DNA of 64,000 nt, taken from contig NZ_JAHTKP010000016.1 of NCBI RefSeq assembly GCF_019192735.1, positions 97,393-161,392 of the forward strand, written 5' to 3'. A program made the translations under genes and the position numbers. This document shows positions 15,572 through 23,893 of the stretch, in pieces. Source of the DNA: Kitasatospora aureofaciens (GTDB taxonomy: Bacteria; Actinomycetota; Actinomycetes; Streptomycetales; Streptomycetaceae). The notes beneath the pieces are model-generated. The model was not told where the DNA came from. It ran no database searches and saw only the letters and a program-made list of their open reading frames with translations. The stretch's first letter is position 1; every line of letters begins with the position of its first letter.

Positions 15572-15589
15572 CCGCGCGCCGCCGTACAG

Positions 15590-15642
15590 ATCCCCAAGAA
15601 CCCCAAGACCTCCGAAGACCCCCAAGACCCCCAAGACCCCCA
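15590..15642 (+). repeat. Short CCCCAAGAC-type tandem repeats in NRPS intergenic spacer
   Basis: Five imperfect direct copies of a CCCCAAGAC(C) motif (9-11 nt period) lie between the condensation and C-A-T genes. The strand is unusually rich in C and A and should be poorly structured as RNA. The 190-bp gap otherwise shows nothing recognisable. Confidence 0.5.
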
Positions 15643-15761
15643 CGCCGTACCGCCGTTCGCGCCACCACCCTTGGCGCGCCCGGCACCGGCCGGGGCGGGA
15701 CCACCCCACACCCGCTCCGCCACCGCAGGACGAACACGCCCGCCACCACATGGGAGTCGCC

Positions 15762-18700
15762 ATGTTCGCTCTCTCCTCCTCGCAGGAGATCGTCTGGCTG
15801 CACGAGCAGATGCTGCCCGGCAGCCGTGCCTACAACTTCACCGCCGTCCTCGACCTCTGGGGCACGCTCGACGAGGACGCCCTGCGGGTCGGCCTGGCCG
15901 CCGTGCTCGCCCATCATCCGGGCCTGCGGCTGGAGTTGGTCGCCAGTCCGGAGGGCCTGCCCGGCCAGCGGGTCGCGCAGAACTGCCAGCCCCGGCTGCG
16001 CACCAGCGACTTCTCCGCCGAGGCCGACCCGGAGGCCGCATTCCGCACCCTGCTCGCCGCCGAGGCCGAGGAGCCGCTGGACACCGGGCAGGCGCCGCTG
16101 CTGCGCTGGCACCTGGTCCAACTGGCGGACGACCACCACCGGTTGATCCACGTCGAGCACCATCTGATCCACGACGGCCACTCCTTCGCGCTCCTGTTGC
16201 GCGACCTGTTCACCGTCTACCGCGCCCACCTCCTCGCCGAGCGGTACGAGCTGCCGCAGGCGCCGTCGTACGAGCGGCACGTCCGCACCGCCACCGGCCC
16301 GAGCGAGGACGGACTCGCCTTCTGGGTGCGGGAGTTGGCCGACGCGCCGCGCGAGGTCACGCTGCCCGGGATGGCCCGGCCGGGAGCCGTCCGCCGCCAT
16401 CGCGGCGGGCAGCTGCGCCAGGCGATCGGCGCCGACCTGGCCGAGCGGCTGCGCGAGCGCAGCAAGGCGGACGGCCACACCCCGTTCAGCACGCTGCTCG
16501 CGCTGCTCGCCGAACTGCTGCGTCGCCACAGCGGCCGCGACGAGCTCGTCGTCGGCACCGCCGTCGGCAACCGCCCGGCCGGTTTCGAGGGCACCGTCGG
16601 CATGTTCGTGAACACGGTGCCGCTGCGCCTGCGGCTGGACCCGGAGGCGCCCGGCACCGAGGCCGTCGACGAGGTGACGGACGTCCTGCTGCGCGCCCTG
16701 CCGCACCAGGACCTCCCGGTCCAGGAGCTGACGCGCCGCCTCGGGCTGCACACCACCGGCGCGGACAACCCGCTGTTCAACGTCATGTTCAGCGCGCACG
16801 ACGCGGCGCTGCCGGACGTGCGGGTGCCGGGCCTGGAGGTCCTGCTGTACGAGGGCTTCAACACCGGCACCACCCGGTTCGACCTCGACCTCGTCCTGAT
16901 CCCGGACGACCGCCGGGTGGTCGGCGAGAAGCACGGCGCCGCCGGAATGACCCTGGTCTGGGACTACGACGCGGACCTGTTCGGCGAGGCCGAGGCGGCC
17001 CTGCTGTCCGAGCGGCTGCTGGAGCTGCTGCGCGCCTACCTCGACCGGCCGGAGACGGCGCTCGCCTCGCTGGCGGCGGCGGAGACCGTCACCCCTGCGG
17101 TGGCAGGCGTCGAGCCCGCTACCGCCGACGCGGCCGCCACCCTCGACCCGGCCGCCGTCCACGACCCCACCGCCCTCGCCCTGATCGCCGGCACCGAGCG
17201 GATCACCTACGGCGAGCTGGACCGCCGGGTGGCCGAGCTCGCCGAGCGGCTGCGCGCCGCCGGGGTGGTGCCCGGCCAGCCGGTGGCCGCCGTCCTGCCG
17301 CGCGGCGTGGACAGCGTGGTCGCCCTGCTCGCCTGCCTGCGCCACGGCGCCGTGTACGCGCCGCTGTCCGCCGAGGACCCGGCCGCCCGCCTCGGGCTGC
17401 TGCTCGACCGGCTGACCCCGGCCCTGGTGCTCGCCACCAGGCAGAGCGCGCTCGCCCTGCCTGTCGACGGCGTCACGCCCGCGCTCCTGGACGGACCGGC
17501 CTTCCCCAAGGCCGACCCGGCCGCGGTGCTCGACGGCGCCGCCTACGTGATCCACACCTCCGGCTCGACGGGCGTGCCCAAGCCCGTCCTGGTCGGCCGC
17601 GCGGCGCTGGCCGGGTACGTCGCCGCGCTTGCCGGACGGTACGAGCTGACCGCCGCCGACCGGGTGCTGCTGTTCGCCCGCCCGTCCTTCGACGTGGCGC
17701 TGGAGGAGGTGCTGCCCGCGCTGGCCGCCGGCGCCGCCCTCGTCGTGCCGCAGCGCGAGGTGCCCACCGGGCCCGAGCTGGTCGCCGTCCTGGCCGCCCG
17801 CGCCGTGACCGTCGCCAACCTGCCCACCAGCTACCTGCTCGCCGTCCGCGAGGACCTGCGCGAGGCCATGGGCGACGGCCGCTGGACGCCGCGGCTGCTC
17901 GTCCTCGGCGGCGAGCGGCTGCCCGCCCGCGCGCTGGCGGGCCTGACCGGGGCCACCACGGTGCTCAACGCCTACGGCGTCACCGAGGCCACCGTCACCT
18001 CCACCGTGCACGAGGTCGCCCCGGCCGACCTGGACAGCGACGGCGAGGTGCCGCTCGGCGTCGAGCTGCCCGGCGTGCGGATGCACGTCCTGGACGCGGC
18101 GCTGCGCCCGCTCCCGGCCGGCTGCGTCGGCGAACTCGCCGTGGGCGGCGCCATGGTGGCCGACGGCTACCTCGGCCTGCCCGAGCCGACCGCGGAGCGC
18201 TTCCGCGACCTCCCCGGCCTCGAGCGGGTCTACCGCACCGGCGACCGCGGCTACCGCGACCTGGACGGGAGGTTGCGCTTCCTCGGCCGTACCGACAACC
18301 AGGTCAAGCTGCGCGGCCACCGGATCGAACTGGAGGAGATCGAGGCCGCAGCCTCCGCCGAACTCGGCGGCCGCTCCTGCGCGGTGGTCCTGCACACCGA
18401 CCCGGAGGCCGGTCCCCGCCTGGTAGGCTTCCTGGAGGGCGCCGAGCGGCCCGACCAGGCCGCCCTGCACACCGCCCTCGCGCAGCGGCTGCCCGGCGGG
18501 CTCGTCCCGGCCACCTGGACGGCCCTGCCCGCGATGCCCACCCTGCCCGGCGGCAAGCCCGACCGCGCCGCCCTCGCCCGGCTCGCCGCCGAGGCGCCCG
18601 AGCCGGCCGAGGCCCCCGTCGAGCCGGCCGCCTTCGACGGCCCCGGGGAGGAACTGGTCGCCGCCGCCTGGCGCGAGGTGCTCGGCCACGACCGGTTCAC

Positions 18701-18863
18701 CGCCGAGTCGCACTTCTTCGAGGTCGGCGGCCACTCGCTGCTCGCCGCCCAACTCGCCGCCTGGCTGGAACCGCACCTCGGCGGCCGGCCGCCGCTGCGC
18801 ACCCTCTTCCGCCACCCCGTCCTGGCCGACCAGGCCCGCGAACTGACCGGAGGTGCCGCGTGA
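15762..18863 (+). CDS. Nonribosomal peptide synthetase, C-A-T module
   Basis: 1033 residues; the ATG at 15762 follows TGGGAG at a good distance, although an in-frame ATG lies 4 codons upstream. Condensation domain (about 1-430) with intact HHLIHDG near residue 133. Adenylation domain (about 460-925): A3 HTSGSTGVPKP near 596, NAYGVTEAT, YRTGDRGYRDLDGRL and A10 LPGGKPDRAAL. Carrier domain: FFEVGGHSL with the phosphopantetheine Ser near 991. By alignment to the GrsA positions, the specificity residues read D-V-E-N-V-G-A-V-T-K, which I cannot assign with confidence. It probably makes one peptide bond and presents one residue. Its stop overlaps the first of two coupled mini-ORFs. Confidence 0.93.
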   Translation: MFALSSSQEIVWLHEQMLPGSRAYNFTAVLDLWGTLDEDALRVGLAAVLAHHPGLRLELVASPEGLPGQRVAQNCQPRLRTSDFSAEADPEAAFRTLLAAEAEEPLDTGQAPLLRWHLVQLADDHHRLIHVEHHLIHDGHSFALLLRDLFTVYRAHLLAERYELPQAPSYERHVRTATGPSEDGLAFWVRELADAPREVTLPGMARPGAVRRHRGGQLRQAIGADLAERLRERSKADGHTPFSTLLALLAELLRRHSGRDELVVGTAVGNRPAGFEGTVGMFVNTVPLRLRLDPEAPGTEAVDEVTDVLLRALPHQDLPVQELTRRLGLHTTGADNPLFNVMFSAHDAALPDVRVPGLEVLLYEGFNTGTTRFDLDLVLIPDDRRVVGEKHGAAGMTLVWDYDADLFGEAEAALLSERLLELLRAYLDRPETALASLAAAETVTPAVAGVEPATADAAATLDPAAVHDPTALALIAGTERITYGELDRRVAELAERLRAAGVVPGQPVAAVLPRGVDSVVALLACLRHGAVYAPLSAEDPAARLGLLLDRLTPALVLATRQSALALPVDGVTPALLDGPAFPKADPAAVLDGAAYVIHTSGSTGVPKPVLVGRAALAGYVAALAGRYELTAADRVLLFARPSFDVALEEVLPALAAGAALVVPQREVPTGPELVAVLAARAVTVANLPTSYLLAVREDLREAMGDGRWTPRLLVLGGERLPARALAGLTGATTVLNAYGVTEATVTSTVHEVAPADLDSDGEVPLGVELPGVRMHVLDAALRPLPAGCVGELAVGGAMVADGYLGLPEPTAERFRDLPGLERVYRTGDRGYRDLDGRLRFLGRTDNQVKLRGHRIELEEIEAAASAELGGRSCAVVLHTDPEAGPRLVGFLEGAERPDQAALHTALAQRLPGGLVPATWTALPAMPTLPGGKPDRAALARLAAEAPEPAEAPVEPAAFDGPGEELVAAAWREVLGHDRFTAESHFFEVGGHSLLAAQLAAWLEPHLGGRPPLRTLFRHPVLADQARELTGGAA

Positions 18864-18940
18864 GCGAGCGCAGCGAGCGAACCATCAAGAGGTGCGCGTT
18901 TCGCGAAGCGGCCACCGAGCGCAGCGAGGTGGGCGCATGA
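18860..18940 (+). CDS. Mini-ORF 1 of a coupled tandem pair (26 residues)
   Basis: GTG at 18860 overlaps the NRPS stop (GTGA); 26 codons read MSERSERTIKRCAFREA, then ATERSEVGA, and the stop overlaps the ATG of the next mini-ORF (ATGA at 18937-18940). No ribosome-binding site is needed if ribosomes re-initiate at each overlap. The sequence also reads as two GAGCGCAGCGAG blocks, resembling repetitive intergenic sequences found in several actinobacteria, so coding may be incidental. Confidence 0.4.
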   Translation: MSERSERTIKRCAFREAATERSEVGA

Positions 18941-19017
18941 GCGAGCGCAGCGAGCGAACCATCAAGAGGTGCACGTTGGCGAATGCCCCTGCCGAGCGAA
19001 GCGAGGTGGGTGCATGA
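18937..19017 (+). CDS. Mini-ORF 2 of a coupled tandem pair (26 residues)
   Basis: ATG at 18937; the first 12 residues (MSERSERTIKRC) are identical to mini-ORF 1 and the last six (ERSEVG plus A) match too, with a divergent middle (TLANAPA). Its TGA overlaps the ATG of the acyl-CoA dehydrogenase gene (ATGA at 19014-19017). Length, end sequences and 4-nt overlaps are all conserved between copies, giving an unbroken chain of overlapping frames between two enzymes of the cluster. Confidence 0.4.
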   Translation: MSERSERTIKRCTLANAPAERSEVGA

Positions 19018-20186
19018 GCGCCACTCCGTCCTCCGTTTTGGAGAGCGACCACAGCGAGATCGTCGAGGCGTTCGAGAGCTTCATCCGCCGCGAACTCGTC
19101 CCGCTGGCGGCCGAGTTGCCCGAGACCGCCGACCAGCCGCCGGCCGACCTGCGCACCTACGTCCGCAAGCGCTCCGCCGCGCTCGGCTTCTACGCCGGCG
19201 ACTACCCCGAGGAACTCGGCGGCGCCGGCATGCCGTTCACCGCCGTCGTGCTGCTGCACCACGCCGCCGGCCGCAGCGGCTGTCTGCTCGCGCCGTACGC
19301 CCTGGCCGGCTCGGACGGCCCGAGCCCGCTGCTGCGCAACGGCACCCCCGAGCAGGTCGAGCGCCACCTCGTGCCGCTGGTGCGCGGCGAGCAGACCCGC
19401 TGCCTCGCGCTCACCGAGCCGCACGCCGGCTCCGACGCGTTCCGGCTCACCACCACCGCCGTCCGCACCGGCGACACCTGGGAGTTGAACGGCCGCAAGA
19501 CCTTCGTCAGCAACGCCGACCGGGCCGGCCTCGCGCTCGTCGTCGCCGCCACCGACCTCGGCGACGGCCGCACGGTGGGCGCCACGGCGTTCGTCCTCCC
19601 GATGGACCAGCCAGGCCTGCGGATCGGCCAGCGCTACGAGGGCATGTCCGGCGAGCCGCTGTTCGAGCTGCTGCTCGACCGGGTCACCGTCGGGCCGGAG
19701 GCCGTCATCGGCGGCGAGGAGGGCATCGGCGCGGCCACCGCCCTCGCCATCGACAGCCTCTCCCGCGGCCGGCTCGTCGTCGCCGCGATGTGCAACGGCA
19801 TCGCCGAGTACGCGCTGCGCATCGGCGTCGAGTACGCCCGCGAGCGGCAGGCGTTCGGGCGGCCGATCGGCGACTACCAGCACGTCCAGGAGCACCTGGT
19901 GAGCACCCGGGCCGAGGTGGAGGCGTCCAAGCTGCTCACCCTCGCCTGCGCTCGGCTGGTCGACGCGGGCACCGAGGCGCCCGAGAACGCGGCCCTCGCC
20001 AAGCTCACCGCCTCCGAGACCGCCGTCCGCGCGGTGGACCGCTCGCTCCAGGTGCACGGCGCCACCGGCTGGGTGCGCGGGCACCCGCTGGAGTTCCTGT
20101 ACCGGTACGTCCGGATGATGACGATCATCGAGGGGACCTCCGAGGTCCAAAAGGTGATCGTCGCCCGGGCCATGGGCCTGAACTGA
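19014..20186 (+). CDS. Acyl-CoA dehydrogenase-family flavoenzyme of the NRPS cluster
   Basis: 390 residues from the ATG at 19014, which overlaps mini-ORF 2. FAD/substrate-binding motif CLALTEPHAGSDAF (about residues 135-148), LNGRKTFVSNAD, and C-terminal ERQAFGRPIGDYQHVQEHL. The catalytic Glu is kept in TIIEGTSEVQKVIVARAMG. Family members introduce an alpha,beta double bond into acyl-CoA; relatives in NRPS clusters oxidise carrier-bound prolyl (PltE/RedW type) or acyl groups. None of the adenylation codes here looks like proline, so a carrier-bound aliphatic residue or the acyl starter is more likely (inference). Located 40 nt before the A-T gene. Confidence 0.88.
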   Translation: MSATPSSVLESDHSEIVEAFESFIRRELVPLAAELPETADQPPADLRTYVRKRSAALGFYAGDYPEELGGAGMPFTAVVLLHHAAGRSGCLLAPYALAGSDGPSPLLRNGTPEQVERHLVPLVRGEQTRCLALTEPHAGSDAFRLTTTAVRTGDTWELNGRKTFVSNADRAGLALVVAATDLGDGRTVGATAFVLPMDQPGLRIGQRYEGMSGEPLFELLLDRVTVGPEAVIGGEEGIGAATALAIDSLSRGRLVVAAMCNGIAEYALRIGVEYARERQAFGRPIGDYQHVQEHLVSTRAEVEASKLLTLACARLVDAGTEAPENAALAKLTASETAVRAVDRSLQVHGATGWVRGHPLEFLYRYVRMMTIIEGTSEVQKVIVARAMGLN

Positions 20187-20226
20187 TGCCGGCCCTTTCT
20201 GACGGACAGTCAACTCCCTGGAGACG

Positions 20227-22038
20227 ATGATGGAATCCCCCAGCATCGGGTACGGCCGTTCGCACCACGACGGCGCCGTGCTCGACCTGTTCACCACCTG
20301 GGCGCACCGCACCCCGGACGCGCCCGCGCTCGTCGACGGCGCCCGCACCTGGAGCTACGCCGAACTCGACCGCCTCGCCGACACCGTCGCCGACGCCCTG
20401 CGCGAGCGGGTGCGGCCGGGCGACCTGGTCGGCGTCTGCCTCGACCACTCGGCGGCCCTGGTCGCCGTCACCCTCGCCACCGCCAAGCTCCGCGCCGTCC
20501 ACCTGCCGCTCGGCCCGCGCCCCGGCGAGCGCCGGCTCCAGGCCGTCGCCGAGCAGCTGCGGCCCTCCTGTCTGGTCGGCGACCCCGTCCTGCTGCCGCC
20601 CGGGCACCGGGCCGGCGAACACCTCCCGCTGGCCGTGCCCGCGGAGGGGGCCAACGCGGCGGCCACCGTGGTCGCCGCCTTCGCCCCCGGCGGTGCCGTG
20701 AGCGTGCCCAAGGGCACCCACTACGCGGTGCTCACCTCCGGTTCCACCGGCACGCCCAAGGCCGTCGCGGTCGGCGAGCCCGCGCTCGGCGCCATGCTGC
20801 ACTGGTATCGCGGCCTGACCGGGCTCGGCCCCGGCGACCGGCACAGCCTGCTGATCGGGGTGGCCTTCGACCCGCACCTGAAGGAGCTGTGGGGCACCCT
20901 CACGTCCGGCGCCGCGCTCAGCGTCGCCCCCGACGCGGTCCGCTGGGACTCGGGCGCCCTGACCGACTGGTGGCGCGAGGCCGGGATCACCGTTGCGGTG
21001 CTGCCCACCCCGCTCGCCGAGCCCGTCCTCGACCGCCCCTGGCCGGCCGGGCTCGCGGTGCGGCACCTGTCCGTCGGCGGCGACCGGCTGCGGCGTGCTC
21101 CCGGCCGCGACGTCACCGCCACCGTCCACAACGCGTACGGCCCGGCCGAGGCCACCGTCGTGACCACCGTGCACACCATGGCCCCCGGCGTCGACCACGG
21201 CGCCGACGCGCCGCCGATCGGCCTGCCGATCCCCGGCGCGGTCGTCGTGGTCACCGACGAGGACGGGCGGCCGGTGCCGCGCGGGCAGGCCGGCGAACTG
21301 CGGATCGGCGGCCGGGGCCTGGCCGCCGGCTACCTCGACCCCGAGCTCACCGCCCGCCGGTTCGTCGGCGCGCCCGACGGCGTCGAGGGCGCCGACCGGG
21401 TCTACCGCACCGGCGACCGGGTGCTGATGCGGGCCGACGGCGTGCTGGAGTTCCACGGGCGGCTCGACGACCAGGTGAAGGTCAGCGGCGTGCGGATCGA
21501 GCCGGCCGAGGTCGAGGCCGCGTTCGAGCGCGACGCCCGGGTGCGCCGCGCGGTCGTCGCCGCCGAACCCTCGCCCGCGGGCGGCACGCGGCTGCTCGCC
21601 TTCGTCCAGGCGGCGCCGGCGGAGCTGCCGACCGGTCCGGAGCTGCTCGCGGCCGTGCGTCCCTGGCTGCCAGAGCAGGCCGTGCCATCGGTCGTCCGGC
21701 TGGTCGACACCTTCCCGCTCGACGCCAACGGCAAGGTCGACCGGGCCGCCCTGCTCGCCGCCCCGGTGGAGGAGGGCCCGGACGACGACGGCGCCACACC
21801 CACCGAGCGCACCGTCCTGAAGCTCTGCCGCGACCTGCTCGGCCGCGCCGACCTCGGCCCGCTCGACAACTTCCTGGACGCGGGCGGCAATTCACTCGCC
21901 GCCGCCCGCCTGCTGGCCACGCTGGAGGAGGAGTTCGGCGTGCGCCTGCGCGCCGCCCAGCTGCTGCGCCAGCCCGACCTTCGCGCTGTCGGACGACTGG
22001 TGGACGAGCGGCGCGTCGGCGCCGCCGCCACCGCCTGA
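20227..22038 (+). CDS. NRPS adenylation-carrier didomain (A-T), unusual specificity code
   Basis: 603 residues; ATG at 20227 or 20230 after CTGGAGACG. Adenylation motifs: LTSGSTGTPKAV (about 168), HNAYGPAEAT, YRTGDRVLMRADGVLEFHGRLDDQVK and PLDANGKVDRAAL with the catalytic Lys. Carrier: FLDAGGNSLAAARL with the Ser near 554. Aligned specificity residues read D-P-K-V-S-G-A-V-V-K. Pro and Lys at positions 236 and 239 are rare, and I recognise no standard substrate. Lacking a condensation domain, it must hand its residue to a partner in trans, probably the protein at 14243, 15762 or 23890. Confidence 0.9.
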   Translation: MMESPSIGYGRSHHDGAVLDLFTTWAHRTPDAPALVDGARTWSYAELDRLADTVADALRERVRPGDLVGVCLDHSAALVAVTLATAKLRAVHLPLGPRPGERRLQAVAEQLRPSCLVGDPVLLPPGHRAGEHLPLAVPAEGANAAATVVAAFAPGGAVSVPKGTHYAVLTSGSTGTPKAVAVGEPALGAMLHWYRGLTGLGPGDRHSLLIGVAFDPHLKELWGTLTSGAALSVAPDAVRWDSGALTDWWREAGITVAVLPTPLAEPVLDRPWPAGLAVRHLSVGGDRLRRAPGRDVTATVHNAYGPAEATVVTTVHTMAPGVDHGADAPPIGLPIPGAVVVVTDEDGRPVPRGQAGELRIGGRGLAAGYLDPELTARRFVGAPDGVEGADRVYRTGDRVLMRADGVLEFHGRLDDQVKVSGVRIEPAEVEAAFERDARVRRAVVAAEPSPAGGTRLLAFVQAAPAELPTGPELLAAVRPWLPEQAVPSVVRLVDTFPLDANGKVDRAALLAAPVEEGPDDDGATPTERTVLKLCRDLLGRADLGPLDNFLDAGGNSLAAARLLATLEEEFGVRLRAAQLLRQPDLRAVGRLVDERRVGAAATA

Positions 22039-22105
22039 CCGCGTCCTCAAGGCCTTGACCAGGGCGCCCCGGCCATCTCCGGGGCGCCCGGAAGGGAACC
22101 ACGCC

Positions 22106-23893
22106 ATGTCCGCTGCGGACACCGTCCCCGCCCTGATCGCCCGGCACGCCGAGGAGCGCCCGCAGGCGCTCGCCGTGACCGACGGCACCACCGTCCTGAC
22201 CTATCGCGAACTCGCCGACGCCACAGAGCGGTTGGCTACCGTGCTGACCGCCCGCGGGATCGGCCCGGGCAGTGCCGTCGGCCTGCTCTGCGCCCGCTCG
22301 ACCCGCCTGGTCGTCGCCCAGCTCGCCGTCTGGCGCGCGGGCGGCCACGTCGTACCGCTCGACCCGGCCTACCCGCGTCCGCGCATCGCCGAGATGACCG
22401 AGGACGCCGGCGTCCGGCTCACCCTCGGTGACAAGGCCCTGCTCGCCGAGGCCGGCCTGCCGGAGGAGCAGACCCTCGTCCTCGCCGAGCGCGGCGCCGA
22501 CGACGACCTCGAAGACGTCGTAGCGGGCGCCGTCGGCGTCGGACCGGCCGCGACCGCCCTGGTGCTCTACACCTCCGGCTCCACCGGCCGCCCCAAGGGC
22601 GTCCGGATCCCGCACGGCGCCATCGTCGACCTCACCACGGCCCCGGGCGGGATCACCCTCGGCCCCCGCGACCGCGTGCTGTTCCACTCCACCGTCACCT
22701 TCGACGCCTCCACGTTCGAGCTGTGGGCCCCGCTGGCGCGCGGAGCCGCGGTGGCCGTCTCACCCGCCGACCGGCCCACGGCCGAGGAACTCGCCGCCGA
22801 CGTCGAGCGGTTCGGCGTCACCACGCTCGTCCTCACCACCGCCCTCTTCCATCACCTCGCCGCCCGCCAGTCCCGGATCTTCGGCGTCCTGCGCACCCTG
22901 ATCGTCGGCGGCGAGGCGCTCTCGCCCGACCACGCCGGGGCCGTGCTGCGCGCCTTCCCGTGGCTGGAGCTCGTCAACGGCTACGGACCGACCGAGGGCA
23001 CCACCTTCACCTCCCTGCACCGCGTCGACCCGGCCGACTGCACCGGCCCGATCCCGATCGGCCGCCCGGCCGGCGGTGCCCGCACGCTCGTCCTGGACGA
23101 GCACCTCGCGCCCGTACGGCCCGGCACCGTCGGCGAGTTGTGGATCGCCGGTGCGCGGATCGCCGACGGCTACCTCAACCGGCCCGAGCTGACCGCGGAG
23201 CGCTTCCGCGAGGTCCCGGGCGTCGGGCGGGCCTACCGCAGCGGTGACCTCGCGCTCGAACGCCCGGACGGCGTCCTGGAGTTCCACGGTCGCGTCGACG
23301 ACCAGGTCAAGGTGCGCGGCTTCCGGATCGAGCCCGGCGAGGTGGAGCACGCGCTGCTGCAGTTCCCCGAGATCGCCGAGGCGGCCGTGGTCGTCCGCCG
23401 GCCCGGCCTCGCCGACGCCGCCCTGACCGCCTGCGTCGTCCCCGCCGAGGGCACCCGCCCGCACGCCGACACCCTGCGCGCCCGGCTCGCCGAACGGCTG
23501 CCGGCCCACCTGGTGCCCACCTCCTGGACCGTCCTGGCCGCCCTGCCGCTCACCACCAGCGGGAAGGTCGACCGCCGGGCGCTCGCCACGGACACCGACC
23601 CGGACGCCGGTCCGGCGGCCCGCGACGCGGAGTTGACGCCGATCCAGCAGGCCGTCGCCGACGCCTGGTCCCGCGCCCTCGGGCGCCCGGTGACCACCCC
23701 GGCCGCCGACTTCCTCGCCGAGGGCGGCCACTCGCTGCTCGCCATGTGGGTCGTCGACGACCTCCGCGAGGATCTCGGCGTCGAGCTCTCGCTCGCCGAC
23801 TTCCTCGGCCACCCCACCGTCGCGGCCCAGGCCGACCTGCTCGAACGGTCCCTGCGCGACGCGGACGCCCAGCCCCAGGGAGCCGCCCGATGA
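22106..23893 (+). CDS. NRPS adenylation-carrier didomain (A-T), valine-like code
   Basis: 595 residues from the ATG at 22106 (GAAGGGA about 10 nt upstream); the longer frame adds 17 unrelated residues. Motifs: LYTSGSTGRPKGV (about 154), FDASTFELW, NGYGPTEGTTF, YRSGDLALERPDGVLEFHGRVDDQVKVRGFRIEPGEVE, LPLTTSGKVDRRAL. Carrier: FLAEGGHSLLAMW with the Ser near 543. The aligned code D-A-F-V-I-G-G-T-F-K differs at one position from the well-known valine code DAFWIGGTFK, so valine or a similar branched residue is likely. Its stop overlaps the next start (ATGA), so it probably works directly with the C-T-SDR protein. Confidence 0.92.
   Translation: MSAADTVPALIARHAEERPQALAVTDGTTVLTYRELADATERLATVLTARGIGPGSAVGLLCARSTRLVVAQLAVWRAGGHVVPLDPAYPRPRIAEMTEDAGVRLTLGDKALLAEAGLPEEQTLVLAERGADDDLEDVVAGAVGVGPAATALVLYTSGSTGRPKGVRIPHGAIVDLTTAPGGITLGPRDRVLFHSTVTFDASTFELWAPLARGAAVAVSPADRPTAEELAADVERFGVTTLVLTTALFHHLAARQSRIFGVLRTLIVGGEALSPDHAGAVLRAFPWLELVNGYGPTEGTTFTSLHRVDPADCTGPIPIGRPAGGARTLVLDEHLAPVRPGTVGELWIAGARIADGYLNRPELTAERFREVPGVGRAYRSGDLALERPDGVLEFHGRVDDQVKVRGFRIEPGEVEHALLQFPEIAEAAVVVRRPGLADAALTACVVPAEGTRPHADTLRARLAERLPAHLVPTSWTVLAALPLTTSGKVDRRALATDTDPDAGPAARDAELTPIQQAVADAWSRALGRPVTTPAADFLAEGGHSLLAMWVVDDLREDLGVELSLADFLGHPTVAAQADLLERSLRDADAQPQGAAR

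Noticed and set aside
19014..22038. PltE/PltF-type pyrrole formation from proline
   Set aside because: Dehydrogenase plus A-T suggested it, but the pocket residues of the A-T proteins do not resemble proline codes.
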